A stretch of DNA of 64,000 bases from Bradyrhizobium sp. CB82. Lineage in GTDB: Bacteria > Pseudomonadota > Alphaproteobacteria > Rhizobiales > Xanthobacteraceae. This document shows, in pieces, positions 25,745 through 35,692 of the stretch. A program made the translations under genes and the position numbers. The first letter of the stretch is position 1, and every line of letters begins with the position of its first letter. Location: the NCBI RefSeq assembly GCF_029714405.1, contig NZ_CP121650.1, positions 8,251,001 through 8,315,000 of the forward strand. Reading direction: 5' to 3'. The notes below the pieces were generated by a model. It made no database searches. It was not told the origin of the DNA and was given only the letters and a program-made list of their open reading frames with translations.

Positions 25745-26600
25745 CTGATCACCATCCCTGGAATACGCATTGAAGCTCTCGGCCGATGAGCGGCGGCTGG
25801 TTTTGAAGGTGAGCGCGGCGCCGATCGATTGCCTGCTGAGCGACGTAAAGATCGCAGCAGCCGGAGGCCGCCGACGACGGGCGGGCTTTTCCAGTGCCGT
25901 ACGGCGGCAGGTCCCGGTGCGCACGTTCAAATGACTGGGGATCACCTCCGCCGGGTTACTGCGAGGCGGATCTGGTTGCACATGGCGGCATGTCCGTATC
26001 CGGCGCATTTATTCAGACGCTAACAATGGTGGATGTCGCAACGGGGTGGACCGAATGCTTTCCGCTCATCGTGCGTGAGGCAGCTCTTGTGGTCGAGCCT
26101 CTCGACCGCGCGCAGAACCTACTTCCTTGGCCTGTTCGTGGGCTAGATTTTGACAACGACACCGCTTTCATGAACGACACGGTCGTATCGTGGTGCCGCT
26201 CTCACAATGTCGAAGTAACTCGTTTCAGAGCGTACAAGAAGAACGATCAGGCGTTCGTCGAGCAAAAAAAACGGAGCTATCGTTCGCCGCCTGGTGGGCT
26301 ACGGGCGGTTTGAAGGCATCGATGCCGCTCGCTCACTAGCTCGCCTGTTTGCCGCGGCACGACTGCACATCAACTCCTTTCAGCCTTCGTCTAAGCTAAA
26401 GGAGAAGCACCGCGAAGGCGCCAGGGTGATCAAGCGCTATCTTCCTCCCGCAACGCCATACGAACGAGCGTTGGTCCATCCGAGCCTCGATGAGGCATCC
26501 AAACGAAAGCTGCGAGATATCTACCGCACGCTTGACCCGCTGCCATCGCTGGCACAGAGGCACAGATGCACAGATGCGGGACGCTCAAAATGAACTGGGC
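25745..26600 (+). pseudogene. DDE transposase (integrase core) remnant
   Basis: Three frames in succession make one transposase. They read LLSDVKIAAAGGRRRRAGFS (to ~25930), then CEADLVAHGGMSVSGAFIQT with the first catalytic Asp, DFDNDTAFMNDTVVSWC with the second, and AYKKNDQAFVEQK with Glu (to ~26270). GYGRFEGIDAARSLARLFAA and ATPYERALVHPSLDE follow (to ~26590). All three DDE residues are recognisable, but at least two frameshifts kill it. A C-terminal extension homologous to the same or a similar protein (HLRTVQRLVKNWRSKIAR) reaches 26940 in other frames. Confidence 0.75.
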
Positions 26601-26940
26601 ACGCGCGTTGATCAGCGGGCTGGAAAGCCAGGAGCGACTATCGCGCCGGTGCGGAGCGAGTTGGTGGCTTTTGCCCGAGAACTGGGCGACGGCTGGAAAC
26701 AGGGCGAGCGGCGAGTCATTCATCGGCGCCGCTATGTTCGGCGCAAGCCTGTGCCACGTCGGCCATCGATGCTCGAGCCCTACATTCCCATCATCGAGGA
26801 ATGGCTCGCCGCGACACCGCTCTTGTCCGGTCGGTATTCTCTCCCGGCTGGAAGGGCACGCGCCCGGTCGGCTCGGCGGCCGTCACCTGCGTACGGTGCA
26901 ACGACTGGTGAAGAATTGGCGATCAAAGATAGCTCGATAG

Positions 26941-27500
26941 TTCATCAGCAGCGAAGAGATCACATTAAGCATCGCCCCACGCTCCTTGTCTGAGGTTCTA
27001 ATCCCGACAGATGCCTTCGCCTAATCACCGCAAGCCGCTCGCTCGCTACGGCGCTATGGAGGGCGCGCTTCGCGAGTGGCTTGCTCGGACCCGCGGCAAG
27101 CGGCTTCCAGAAGAAACGGGGATGCGCTTCGGTAACATTCTTATCTGAGGCAATATGAAGGGGCAGTTTTGCATGGCGCGCGACAGGCTGGTGCTTCACT
27201 TCGATATCAGCACGCAAATACTTGCGCTGCGGTCAACTACCAACACTCGTGATTGATCAAAAACACAAAAGCATGTCAATGATTGGATCATCTCCGTCTG
27301 GTGGGTCATAGGTCAAAGGAATTCGGCATGCAAAATCAACCTCAATCAGCTATCGCAAACGGCTTCGATCGATGGTTGCGTCGCAACCGTTTCGGTAGGT
27401 GGTGCGGCGAGCGTCAATTGCAACGCCGGCCGCGTCACCGAGGGGACTGCGGCACACCTTCAGAGTAGGTGCGTTCTAGGTCGCCGCTCCTCCGCATCTT
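26941..27500 (+). other. Gap without a supported gene
   Basis: Short frames on both strands here have no recognisable product. It separates transposase debris from the integrase remnant, and I see no regulatory site. Confidence 0.5.
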
Positions 27501-27662
27501 CTGCAGCGTTGGCTCGGCCACGCCTCACTGGGCACGACCAGTATCTATGCTGACGTATTGGGCGAGGGAGAGCGGCGGTTTGCTGAGCGGATGCGGTCAG
27601 CCACCACAATTACCCAACAAGTTATCGAGCAATCCTTAACTCCACCTCTTGAGCGGCGATAG
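27501..27662 (+). pseudogene. Tyrosine recombinase/integrase, C-terminal remnant
   Basis: The plus frame reads LQRWLGHASLGTTSIYADVL, then GEGERRFAERM to a TAG at 27660. It contains LGHASLxTTxIYAD with the catalytic Tyr and the preceding His of phage-type integrases. The rest of the gene (Arg box and HxxR) is missing or unrecognisable upstream. No attachment site was found nearby. Confidence 0.75.
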
Positions 27663-28086
27663 CCAACAACGCACTGCATCTCCGGCCTCCGCCGAATGGA
27701 TGCTGTCAAGATTCGCCTAATTAGAGTCCGGACCCGAAGAGGAGCTGGGCTTTATCATCGCGACCATTTCTGTCTGCTGTGGCCGCACTCGTGCGCTGAC
27801 GAAAGGTGACCTCGTGCCGAGTCTCTCCCGACATTCTGTATTCACCGATGAGTCACGATTCCCATAGCCTCTCGCGGATACTCTCAACGCCGCCGTTCAC
27901 GCGCCAATAGAATACTCATGGCCTGAAATTCCCGGAAAAGGAGCGGTGACCATGGGCAGGACTCATCTGAGTGTTCCCGGGGCGTGAGTGGCGGGCTTCC
28001 CTGCTCGCAACGCTGGACAGGCCCAGGAGGTCGCCACCGATCTCCTGCCTCCGGAGGGCTGCTACTCCTTAAACGGTCCCGACTGA
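27663..28086 (+). other. Gap upstream of the polysaccharide-decoration genes
   Basis: About 420 bp with no gene that I can support. The promoter for the SGNH hydrolase and MBOAT pair should be here, but no clear motif was assigned. Confidence 0.5.
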
Positions 28087-29046
28087 ATGCGTAAACAAGT
28101 TCTGCTCTCGGTACTCCTGTTTGTGTCTTCGTTGGCAGCATCGGTGCTCGCGGCCGAAGGGATTTTGCGGCTCAAGAACAGCTCAATGCAGAACTACGAT
28201 ATCGAGATGTGGCGATATGCGCGGGAGCTAAAGGCTCCAAGCCCGCGACCGGAGCTTGGTCACGATCACATCAAGAATGCCTCTGCGATTCTCCAGTCCG
28301 TTGAGATCCGAACAAACGAATGGAAGTTGCGCGGGGGCCCAGTTTTGCCCCGCAATCAGGTCGCCCGTCGCATCTTGTTTCTGGGCGGCTCCATAACGCT
28401 TGGCTGGGGGGTGCCCGAAGGTAAAACCATTACGTCCCGCGTCGAGGCCGCGCTGCGTGAGAAGGGCGAAAGTGTCGACGTGCTGAACGGCGGTGTCGGC
28501 AACTACAACGCTGAACGATACGTACAGCGCTTTTTCTACGAGCTTAAGGGGTTGGAGCCGACCGATATCGTCGTGCAGTACTTCCTTCGCGATGCTGAGA
28601 AGCTCGACCCGACTGCGGGCAATTGGTTCCTGAGGCATAGCGAGCTTGCAGTAACAATTTGGATCGCCATCAACAGACTTCTCAACAAGTCTGGAGAGCG
28701 CTCACTCGTTGAACACTATCAAGATGTCTACCGCGATGATCAGCCGGGCTTCATCGAAATGCAACGGCAACTTCGTCGACTGGCCGAATACGCCGACAAG
28801 AAGAATATTCGCCTGTACCTGGCCATGACGCCGGATGTTCACAACCTAAAGGATTATCCATTTGGATTTATTCACGACAAGATGCGTTCAATTGCGCAAG
28901 CGGATGGATATACATTCGTCGATTTGTTGCCCGTGCTTGGAAAGCTTTCTCCAGAACAAATCTGGGCTATGCCGGGAGACCCGCATCCCAACCCGTTAGG
29001 ACATAAGTTAATGGCGGAAGGCATTCTTCCCGTTCTCGATCAATAG
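28087..29046 (+). CDS. SGNH-hydrolase-fold protein (AlgJ/AlgX-like partner of MBOAT)
   Basis: The 319-residue protein starts with a membrane anchor or signal (LLSVLLFVSSLAASVLAAEG). The SGNH blocks are visible: ILFLGGSITLGWGV (block I Ser in GGS), VLNGGVGNYNAERY (blocks II/III Gly and Asn) and MPGDPHPNPLGHKLMA (block V Asp-x-x-His). Such periplasmic proteins transfer or remove acetyl groups on polysaccharides. It ends 18 bp before the MBOAT gene, so the two are very likely an acetyl-transfer pair. A decayed copy of its N-terminal part lies at 37764-37924. Confidence 0.85.
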   Translation: MRKQVLLSVLLFVSSLAASVLAAEGILRLKNSSMQNYDIEMWRYARELKAPSPRPELGHDHIKNASAILQSVEIRTNEWKLRGGPVLPRNQVARRILFLGGSITLGWGVPEGKTITSRVEAALREKGESVDVLNGGVGNYNAERYVQRFFYELKGLEPTDIVVQYFLRDAEKLDPTAGNWFLRHSELAVTIWIAINRLLNKSGERSLVEHYQDVYRDDQPGFIEMQRQLRRLAEYADKKNIRLYLAMTPDVHNLKDYPFGFIHDKMRSIAQADGYTFVDLLPVLGKLSPEQIWAMPGDPHPNPLGHKLMAEGILPVLDQ

Positions 29047-29064
29047 CCGGGAACCGCGAACGCA

Positions 29065-30462
29065 ATGCTTTTTTCTGATCCGGTCTTTTTCGTCTTCTTC
29101 GCTCTCTATTTCAGCGCTCATCTCCTGACGCCGCCGCAGTATCAACTTTATCTTTTGATTTTTGGAAGCACTGGATTCTACGCTTGGTGGAAACCCGAGT
29201 ACGCATGGCTTCCTTATCTATTAAGTATCATTGCGTGGGGCGGTATGCTTTGGATCGAGCAAGCCAAGGCTCCGGACGTTCGAAAGTGGCGGCTCATCAT
29301 GGTCCTGGCCGTCCTGTTCACGCCGCTTATAGTCTTCAAATACACTCACTTCCTGATTTACGACGTCGCCGGGGCACTCAGGGCGGCACGACCACGCCGT
29401 TTCGATGACGAACTTCGCTTCGCGCTTCCACTTGGCATCTCCTTTGTCACGTTCACGCTCACGGCCTATGCGGTCAACGTGTATCGCGGACTATTTCCGA
29501 TCGAGAGGCGGCTCACTGCAATTCTCGGCTACGTGTTGTTTTTCCCCCACCTGATCGCCGGCCCTATCCTTCGACCTCACGAACTTCTTCCTCAACTGAC
29601 GAGAGCCAGAAGAGCGCTCGATGCCCGCTTTACTCTTGGCGCTTCTCTGTTCGTCCTTGGGTTTGCGAAGAAACTTATCTTTGCGGATGCGATTGCCCCA
29701 TATGTCGATCTCGCTTATGCGCCCGGCGCTCACAGCGCGTATGATTATCTGCTCGCGATATATGGTTTCTCGATGCAGATTTATTGTGATTTCAGCGGAT
29801 ATACCGATATGGCTGTCGGTCTGGCGTATCTCTTGCGCATTCGCCTACCCCGCAACTTCCGATCTCCCTATACGTCAAACTCGATCATCGAGTTCTGGCG
29901 CCGATGGCACATCACATTGTCGCACTGGCTGCGCGATTATCTTTACATAGCTCTCGGGGGCAACCGACAGGGCTTTGCCCATCAAATCGCCAATCTGATG
30001 ATCACCATGCTCATCGGCGGACTTTGGCACGGCGCCAACTGGACGTTCGTTATCTGGGGCGGCCTGCACGGCATCGGCATCAGTATCAATCATTTGTTCA
30101 ATCGCGCCTGGCCGAAGACCAGGTTACCCGCCTGGCTGGGAATCATCATCACCTTTCACTTTGTCACGATTGCCTGGATCTATTTTCGGGCTCCGAGTCT
30201 CACGTCGGCACATGAAGTCCTCGCTGGACCGTTCACCAGTTCATCGACGGGCTTCTGGGCGTTTCTTTTAGAGCACGCTTACCCACTCGTACTTCTCCTG
30301 GCATTTCTTGCTGCACACCGATTTGATGACCACGCAAGAGTTCGGCTGGCTGTCAGACGAGCCCAAAAACCTGTCATCTGGGCAATCTTGTTGACGGCAT
30401 CGGCCCTCGCGATTGCGGTGAGCCAAGGCAGTTCAGCCAAATTTATCTATTTTGACTTCTGA
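29065..30462 (+). CDS. MBOAT family O-acyltransferase (AlgI-like)
   Basis: A 465-residue protein with about ten or eleven membrane spans. Family signatures are clear: FPHLIAGPILRPHELLPQL, FCDFSGYTDMAVGLAYLL or its near equivalent, EFWRRWHITLSHWLRDYLYI and GGLWHGANWTFVIWGGLHG, whose invariant His is near residue 322. AlgI-type proteins take an acyl group from a cytoplasmic donor across the inner membrane for O-acetylation of an exported polysaccharide. The SGNH gene 18 bp upstream supplies the periplasmic partner. Confidence 0.92.
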   Translation: MLFSDPVFFVFFALYFSAHLLTPPQYQLYLLIFGSTGFYAWWKPEYAWLPYLLSIIAWGGMLWIEQAKAPDVRKWRLIMVLAVLFTPLIVFKYTHFLIYDVAGALRAARPRRFDDELRFALPLGISFVTFTLTAYAVNVYRGLFPIERRLTAILGYVLFFPHLIAGPILRPHELLPQLTRARRALDARFTLGASLFVLGFAKKLIFADAIAPYVDLAYAPGAHSAYDYLLAIYGFSMQIYCDFSGYTDMAVGLAYLLRIRLPRNFRSPYTSNSIIEFWRRWHITLSHWLRDYLYIALGGNRQGFAHQIANLMITMLIGGLWHGANWTFVIWGGLHGIGISINHLFNRAWPKTRLPAWLGIIITFHFVTIAWIYFRAPSLTSAHEVLAGPFTSSSTGFWAFLLEHAYPLVLLLAFLAAHRFDDHARVRLAVRRAQKPVIWAILLTASALAIAVSQGSSAKFIYFDF

Positions 30463-30616
30463 GCTCGAGAACCGGATTTCGGTCTGCTGCCGGCGCCAAA
30501 CTCCTATATTGCCTGTTTCATTATTCCAAGGACAGACAAAGCCTACCGTGACTAGGACTTTGCTAGCGACTTCGACCGAATAGCTCAGGAAGAAGACAAA
30601 AACTTTCTTGCAGTCT

Positions 30617-31555
30617 TTATGCGTTTGCTTCCCCGAGATAGCGGCGAAATGGACCCTGATCATGAATAAGATAGTTGGTGTCCATTGAGGGTAGACGGTA
30701 AGGATTAGAGTTGCGCGTGATATATCGGCTCGCCTTTGGAGGACCACCGTCAGCTTCATCAGCACCCGCCATGCCCATCACCTCGGCCATGCGTGCTGGT
30801 TTGCCATCCATATTGTATTGGCTGTTGATTATCCACAGCCGACCAAAGCGATAACGTTTTTTGACCTCCCGTTCCGCTTGGGTACTGAAGCTTGTCCCCG
30901 TGTACGCGAAGTCCCGCGGCTTCAACCCCAGTCTCCTTTCGATGGTTTCGTTATTTTGGTCCAGCTCCTCGACAATCTTGGCTCCGGTCGGATCTTGTAC
31001 ACTCAAATCCGACAGGTTTGGATGATTCACGGTATGAGCCCCGATACGCCACCCTGCCTTGAGCAGATCGCCAACTTCGTCCCAGGTCATGAATTGCCGT
31101 TCCTCAATCTTCGGGACGGGCCCCCTAGCCTGTACCTCAATTCCGGCTGTATTGATAAACAACGTTGGCCGAAATCCATATCGTTGCATGATGTCGTTGA
31201 CCTCATATCGCATCGTGATCGTCGGATGGTCAAAGTCGATCATCAATGGTCGCCGAGGCAAGCTGCCTGTTCCCTCGAGCCACTTTTCGAGCTCATCGTA
31301 GCCTATCGTCTCACAGTCGAGCTCTCGTGCAATGCTGTAGAGCGCGTCGAACTCGAGCGCGGAAAGTGATCGAAATCCATTTGCTCTTGACCTCGGCACC
31401 CTATCGATACCGTGGCTCATAAGAATTGGAATTCTTAGGGAATTGGCGCCCTCTGCGGAGAGGGGAGATTCAAAAACACCGGACGCAAGAAAACCACAAG
31501 TCGTTAGCGCACCAGCGATTGTAGTCCGTAGAAAGCACCGTCGGTTCACGGTCAT
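30617..31555 (-). CDS. Exported polysaccharide deacetylase (NodB-homology domain)
   Basis: The 312-residue protein has a leader RRCFLRTTIAGALTTCGFLA, twin-arginine-like. The NodB-type fold is seen in PLMIDFDHPTITMRYEVNDI (the metal-site Asp, normally in TFDDG, here DFDHP), RPTLFINTAGIE, and WRIGAHTVNHPNLSDLS with the HxxxH metal pair. DFAYTGTSFSTQAEREV is the later motif. These enzymes remove N- or O-acetyl groups from cell-surface polysaccharides. It faces the MBOAT gene tail-to-tail, 154 bp apart. A canonical second Asp of the DD pair is His here, which may change activity. Confidence 0.85.
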   Translation of the reverse strand: MTVNRRCFLRTTIAGALTTCGFLASGVFESPLSAEGANSLRIPILMSHGIDRVPRSRANGFRSLSALEFDALYSIARELDCETIGYDELEKWLEGTGSLPRRPLMIDFDHPTITMRYEVNDIMQRYGFRPTLFINTAGIEVQARGPVPKIEERQFMTWDEVGDLLKAGWRIGAHTVNHPNLSDLSVQDPTGAKIVEELDQNNETIERRLGLKPRDFAYTGTSFSTQAEREVKKRYRFGRLWIINSQYNMDGKPARMAEVMGMAGADEADGGPPKASRYITRNSNPYRLPSMDTNYLIHDQGPFRRYLGEANA

Positions 31556-31589
31556 ATTACCGCCTCACAATGTCGCAAAATTAACGCGC

Positions 31590-31850
31590 CCATGGCGATG
31601 GCGAGAAAAACCGCTGACGGAGATGTTGGTAGCTTGGTTGCGCGGTATAAGGCGATGCAGCCAGCGCTCTCGCATGACTTGGGAGCGATTCCAGGAGATC
31701 ACCGCTCTAAATCCTTAAAGTCCGCTCCACTGCATCCCTATCCCAACCATCGTTTTACGCCATAACCCGAGGTAGCAGCCGCATGCGGTAGTTCCGCACG
31801 TACGGGGCTGCTAGCAACCCCAGAAATTCCAACTCCCGCTGGCCAAGGTC
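31590..31850 (+). mobile_element. Group II intron 3' remnant with maturase tail and domain V
   Basis: The frame LTEMLVAWLRGIRRCSQRSR, then MTWERFQEI, HPYPNHRF and (after a one-base change) YAITRGSSRMR and stop is the C-terminus of an intron-encoded protein. Directly overlapping its end, 31774-31812 forms a domain V hairpin: AGCAGCCGCATGCGG-TAGT-TCCGCACGTACGGGGCTGCT. Only the 3' end of the intron remains, between two minus-strand genes. Confidence 0.75.
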
Positions 31851-31885
31851 GGGGAGCACCGCACCTGCAGCCAACGGACTCCAGG

Positions 31886-33295
31886 TTACTCATACCCCTT
31901 TATATAGCCTTTGAAACTGATGTGCTTTTGATCAAGTGGCTGATACGTAAGGGGCTTGGGGTCGAGCCATTGCACGACCTTGTCTTTTATCGAATGAGCG
32001 AAGAAATGATTTCCGTTCGGGCTGTAATGGCCGAGGAAGTATTGATTGATGTAATCATCCCAACTCAAATTATACCTCTTAAAATCTCCCAGGTGCACTT
32101 CGTTCATATCAATATAGTTCACCTTTTCCCTTACCAAGTAATCGACTATTTCCTGGTCGTACCGCGTACCGTGCTGCCGCAGCTCATTCATGGCGCGGTA
32201 CGGGTCAATTAACACAACTAGGAGCTGCTTGCCGTTTTGGTTGGCAAATGCCCGAGCCTTGTCCAGGATGAAGCGCGTGGCACGCAGGGAGTACCGATCG
32301 AGCAACTTCGTTGCCTGGGCTTGCATGCGTGTCATCGCCGAACCCTTTTCTTTTGTACTACGATACAGGTTTGGAAGAACTTCCGCTGCCTTCGAATCCA
32401 GGTCCCAGTCGAAAGGGACGTCAAGTAGAGCAGCGAGTTTTGTTATCTGAGCGCGATTCAATTCGCGGATACGACCATCGCAATACAGCGCGAGCTGAAG
32501 AGCTAGATCATCCTTGAGGTGTTCAACTAGCCATTTCGCTTCTGTCATGCGGTACAATGATTCTTTGGTCGGCAGAAGCTGCTCCCTCTCCACCAGCTGT
32601 CCCGTGGCCATGTCGATTTCAACGTTGGACCAACAGTTGCCGTGAAACATGCTCCCCTCGTATTTACTGGCCGAAAACCACTCCCGAGTCTGTACCCAGC
32701 GCGACCGATACAAACTTCGTATCGAGTCGTCTCCGTAAATATGGAAAATCAAATATTGCGCGCCATGATCCGTTCTCTCTTCACGAATCATTCTGCGATA
32801 AGCCTGATAGACCCCAAACCCACCTACCCCAAAGTTGCCGATGGGTTCACCCAGGTGCGCCGCTAGATATTCCTGCCACGTTTCACCATCGCTTACTCCA
32901 TGGCACTGTGTATAGCTGTCGCCGTAGGTGTTGATGCGCGGCTTTCTGTCGGCGTAGTTAAAGGCGGCGCGAGCGCCATTGGACTGAAAGGTCGAAACTG
33001 TCGAGCTACCGTCGATGCCATCCGGCATCAGGCTATTACTCGGAAGGTATCCCACCTCCGGATCGAATCGAGCGAATTGATTTGATTCCGGTCCGCGGAT
33101 AAATCGCTCGATTACATCGCGCGGAACAACGCTTTTCTCCAGAAAGTCCTCTATGGTCTGGACGCCTTTTTCTCCAGAGTCCGCAGTGGACTTGGAATTC
33201 GCCACCTCTTCCCCAGCTTTAACGAGTTCTCCCGATGCGGCCGCCGCAGCACTGGCTGCGTCGGTTTGCATTAGAAATTCACTGCGGGTAGACAT
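31886..33295 (-). CDS. SGNH-hydrolase-like protein (469 aa)
   Basis: No signal peptide is apparent; the first ~70 residues are Ala/Glu/Lys-rich and low-complexity. SGNH-type blocks follow: INTYGDSYTQCHGVSDGETW (block I GDS), IGNFGVGGFGVYQAYRRM (blocks II/III region), and FLGHYSPNGNHFFAHSI, where GHxxxxGN plus His resembles block V. The protein is 469 residues, about 150 longer than the AlgJ-like neighbour at 28087. It lies in the same polysaccharide region but on the opposite strand and alone. A deacetylase or acetyltransferase role is inference. Confidence 0.7.
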   Translation of the reverse strand: MSTRSEFLMQTDAASAAAAASGELVKAGEEVANSKSTADSGEKGVQTIEDFLEKSVVPRDVIERFIRGPESNQFARFDPEVGYLPSNSLMPDGIDGSSTVSTFQSNGARAAFNYADRKPRINTYGDSYTQCHGVSDGETWQEYLAAHLGEPIGNFGVGGFGVYQAYRRMIREERTDHGAQYLIFHIYGDDSIRSLYRSRWVQTREWFSASKYEGSMFHGNCWSNVEIDMATGQLVEREQLLPTKESLYRMTEAKWLVEHLKDDLALQLALYCDGRIRELNRAQITKLAALLDVPFDWDLDSKAAEVLPNLYRSTKEKGSAMTRMQAQATKLLDRYSLRATRFILDKARAFANQNGKQLLVVLIDPYRAMNELRQHGTRYDQEIVDYLVREKVNYIDMNEVHLGDFKRYNLSWDDYINQYFLGHYSPNGNHFFAHSIKDKVVQWLDPKPLTYQPLDQKHISFKGYIKGYE

Positions 33296-33344
33296 CGAAC
33301 CCTTCCTCCTACCTTAAGATGGACCATTTAACCGGTGACGGCGA

Positions 33345-33483
33345 TCAATGGCCAAAAGAGTCGTTCCGGTGGCCAAAGACAGAGAATATAGACAAGGCCA
33401 AGATGGCAGGCAGTTCTATCGGTACCATGATCCGCCATACGATCCCGATCTGACAATCCATCCAAGCGAGCCGCATGGATGAT
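33345..33483 (-). pseudogene. Sugar-type ABC permease remnant
   Basis: The minus strand reads IGIVWRIMVPIELPAILALS and IFSVFGHRNDSFGH. It lines up with the EAA-loop segment of the permease at 40607-41440 (LSIVWRIMLPMSLPAVIAFS). It is fused in frame to the ATPase remnant just upstream. Both are decayed copies of the ABC importer at 39.3-43.5 kb. Confidence 0.75.
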
Positions 33484-33741
33484 GGCGCATAGGATTGGAA
33501 GACCATGGCAACATCGCTCGCCTCCGGCCGCATGCAGTCCGCCTGTTAGCCATCGATAAGCAGACTTCCGTCATCGGCCGCCTCGAGGCCGGCGAGAATC
33601 CTCAGCAGAGTGGATTTGCCGCATCCGGTCGGGCCCAAGCGGCATAACGAACTCACCCTCCGCAATGCTCAGCGACACGTCTTCAAGCACGCAGGTCAAG
33701 CCAAAGGTCTTGGAAAGGTGCGAGAATTTGACCTTGCCCAT
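33484..33741 (-). pseudogene. ABC importer ATPase remnant
   Basis: From ATG 33741: KVKFSHLSKTFGLTCVLEDV and [13 protein letters not shown], then a frameshift inside the Walker A ([15 protein letters not shown] recognisable in another frame), then VAMVFQSYAP (Q-loop). The central part of the MalK-type ATPase is deleted and the fragment runs into permease sequence. It is paralogous to 42357-43523. Confidence 0.75.
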
Positions 33742-33860
33742 GAAAGCAGCTCGCCATTCGTTCTAGAATGCTATACACAATGCCGTCTTTGAAGCGGTGC
33801 TACCAGATGACCATGAATGTGATGTGACAGTCAGCCGCTTTGGCAGAGAAGGAGACTTGG

Positions 33861-34110
33861 ATGGCGAGCTCGGGAATGGCGCTGTGGCGCCAGATCGGTG
33901 AGACGCCGGCCCCGAGCGCGAAAATTTACTATAGCCGATCAGCGATTGCCGTCGAGTGAAGCGCTGGCGACACGCTTTGGCGTCAGTCGACGCACCATGC
34001 TCACGATGATCGGACATCTTCAAACGGAAGGCAGGGTGCGGATCGAACGCGGCCAAGGTTCTTACGCCGTCGTTAATCCGCTTCAGTACAACGTTGGGCC
34101 TCATCAGATG
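33861..34110 (+). pseudogene. GntR-family regulator remnant
   Basis: ATG 33861 follows a good AAGGAG site. The sequence reads SGMALWRQIGE, then in another frame LPSSEALATRFGVSRRTMLT and IERGQGSYAVVNPLQYNVGP, matching the winged-helix domain of the intact regulator at 43887-44705. The effector-binding UTRA domain is missing. Its orientation relative to the ABC remnants differs from the intact locus, so the copy was rearranged. Confidence 0.75.
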
Positions 34111-34493
34111 ATAGATCGCGCCGACCTTCCATGGTATGATGATCGATGGCGTCGATCCCTGGCGCAGGGGCGCAGCGCAGCCCGACCGCCTCGAGCGTGT
34201 CGACGAGATCTGCCGGCGCATGCGCAATGACGTGGCCATGATCGCAGCGATCAGATGCACGCCCTAAGAAATGTCCTCGGCCTCCCACCAATGAGCAAAC
34301 GGCCGAATTGGCTGTCGACAAAGCCAATCGCCTCAGCGTCTCTGGTGCGCCAATTCCGGAATAGTGGGAGGATACGTCTCGCCGAAAGAGAGGATAGCGA
34401 CATCGGGCCCCAATTTGAGGTCAGATCACGTCGAGGAACGCTGAGGTCAGAAAGGATTGAGATCGCGTGCACCCTGGGGAGTCGGCGCGGGCG
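34111..34493 (+). other. Gap without a supported gene
   Basis: Between the GntR remnant and the IS110 remnant. A 73-codon minus-strand frame (34251-34472) is not recognisable. The rest is probably decayed sequence from the same duplication. Confidence 0.45.
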
Positions 34494-34772
34494 TTAGCCC
34501 GAGCACAGCCTGGACGCGTTCGAGCATCGCGGCGAGGGTCGCGACTGTCCCGTCAGTTGTCGATGCAAGTCATATCGGCGGGGTCCGGCTTCGTAACAAA
34601 GACTTACCTGCCGGTCACCCTTGCCAAGCTTCTTCGCCAGCTTGGCGATTTGATCGGCGCAATTAGGGATGATCCGCAAGTTACGAACTTCCCCGCCGCG
34701 CATCGCTTCGGCCACTGCAACCGAAATCGTCGCCTCGTGCACATCCAGCCCCGCGAAAATGCTATCGTTCAT
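34494..34772 (-). pseudogene. IS110-family transposase remnant (N-terminal part)
   Basis: From ATG 34772 the frame reads MNDSIFAGLDVHEATISVAV, then GGEVRNLRIIPN and LSLCYEAGP-type sequence (VSLCYEAGPRRYDLHRQLTG). These are the start of the DEDD RuvC-like domain of IS110 transposases, with GLDVHxATI carrying the first catalytic Asp. It ends about 95 codons in, where the frame is lost. Confidence 0.8.
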
Positions 34773-35283
34773 CAGGCCCGCTCCCCATGCTTGAGACTCG
34801 GCGCCGGACCATCCGGCAACCCTCGATAGGAGCTTGCCGCGGGGCGGGCCACCCGTCACCTCAGGGGGCAAACATAAGGCCTAGGCATCGAAGTGATCGC
34901 GCGCGATCGTGCCGTCATTTATTCTGAGGGTGCCCGTGGTGCTGCTGCAACGCAGGTCGCCGTCCCTTTTTCATCTTCTCCAAACTGATGAGCGACACGC
35001 TGCGTCCTGCTGTTGTTGTCGGGTTTGCAACAGCGATCTGCGGCCATGGCGGAGGTATAACAACGTTCAGATGGGCAGTGCGCGCACGCGATCTGCTTTC
35101 AGATGCACCGATTCGTCCTCTAACGCAGTATTGGCACAAACATTGCTGGCCCTTGGCCGGGAGCAGTCAACGGCAACAGGGGGCTCTGGGGAAGCAAGAG
35201 TTTCGCCACCCTCACAATGTGGCGGAAATCAGGGGCTGCCGCGCTGCCCATTCTTTTGAGCCACGACATAGCGGGGGCGTATC
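34773..35283 (+). other. Gap upstream of the SxtJ gene
   Basis: About 510 bp with only short unrecognised frames. It probably contains the promoter for 35284-37684; no site was assigned. Confidence 0.45.
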
Positions 35284-35685
35284 ATGAGAGTCCGGGCCAA
35301 GCTGCCGTCCAACCGACGCTTCGGCCTCACATTCTGCGCCGTATTCCTTGCGTTGGGCGCATATGCGGCCGTCAAGAGACACGTCCCCGTCGCTTACGTG
35401 TCGCTCTTTGCGATCAGCGTCGCATTCGCCGGCACAGCATTGGCCGTTCCACGAATTCTCGCGCCCCTCAACCTACTCTGGTTCTACTTCGGCGAGCTGC
35501 TAGGGCGGGTAGTCAGCCCGCTCGTTCTGGGCATCATTTATTTCGGGCTTCTAGTGCCGATCGCCCTCGTCGCTCGCTTGCGGGGGCGCGATGAGCTTCA
35601 TTTGAAGCGACGACCGGTCGCGAGCTACTGGATCAGTCGTAACCCGCCAGGTCCGACAGGTCACTCCTTCACACGCCAATTTTGA
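35284..35685 (+). CDS. SxtJ family membrane protein
   Basis: This 133-residue protein has three or four hydrophobic spans (LTFCAVFLALGAYAAV, VSLFAISVAFAGTALA, VSPLVLGIIYFGLLVPIALV). Its small size, the central LAPLNLLWFYFGELLGRVVSP segment and its position match the SxtJ family, which is named from the saxitoxin cluster but is common beside carbamoyltransferases in polysaccharide loci. It lies 7 bp upstream of the DUF5989 gene and about 160 bp upstream of the carbamoyltransferase gene. Its exact role is not known. Confidence 0.8.
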   Translation: MRVRAKLPSNRRFGLTFCAVFLALGAYAAVKRHVPVAYVSLFAISVAFAGTALAVPRILAPLNLLWFYFGELLGRVVSPLVLGIIYFGLLVPIALVARLRGRDELHLKRRPVASYWISRNPPGPTGHSFTRQF

Positions 35686-35692
35686 GGCGCAT

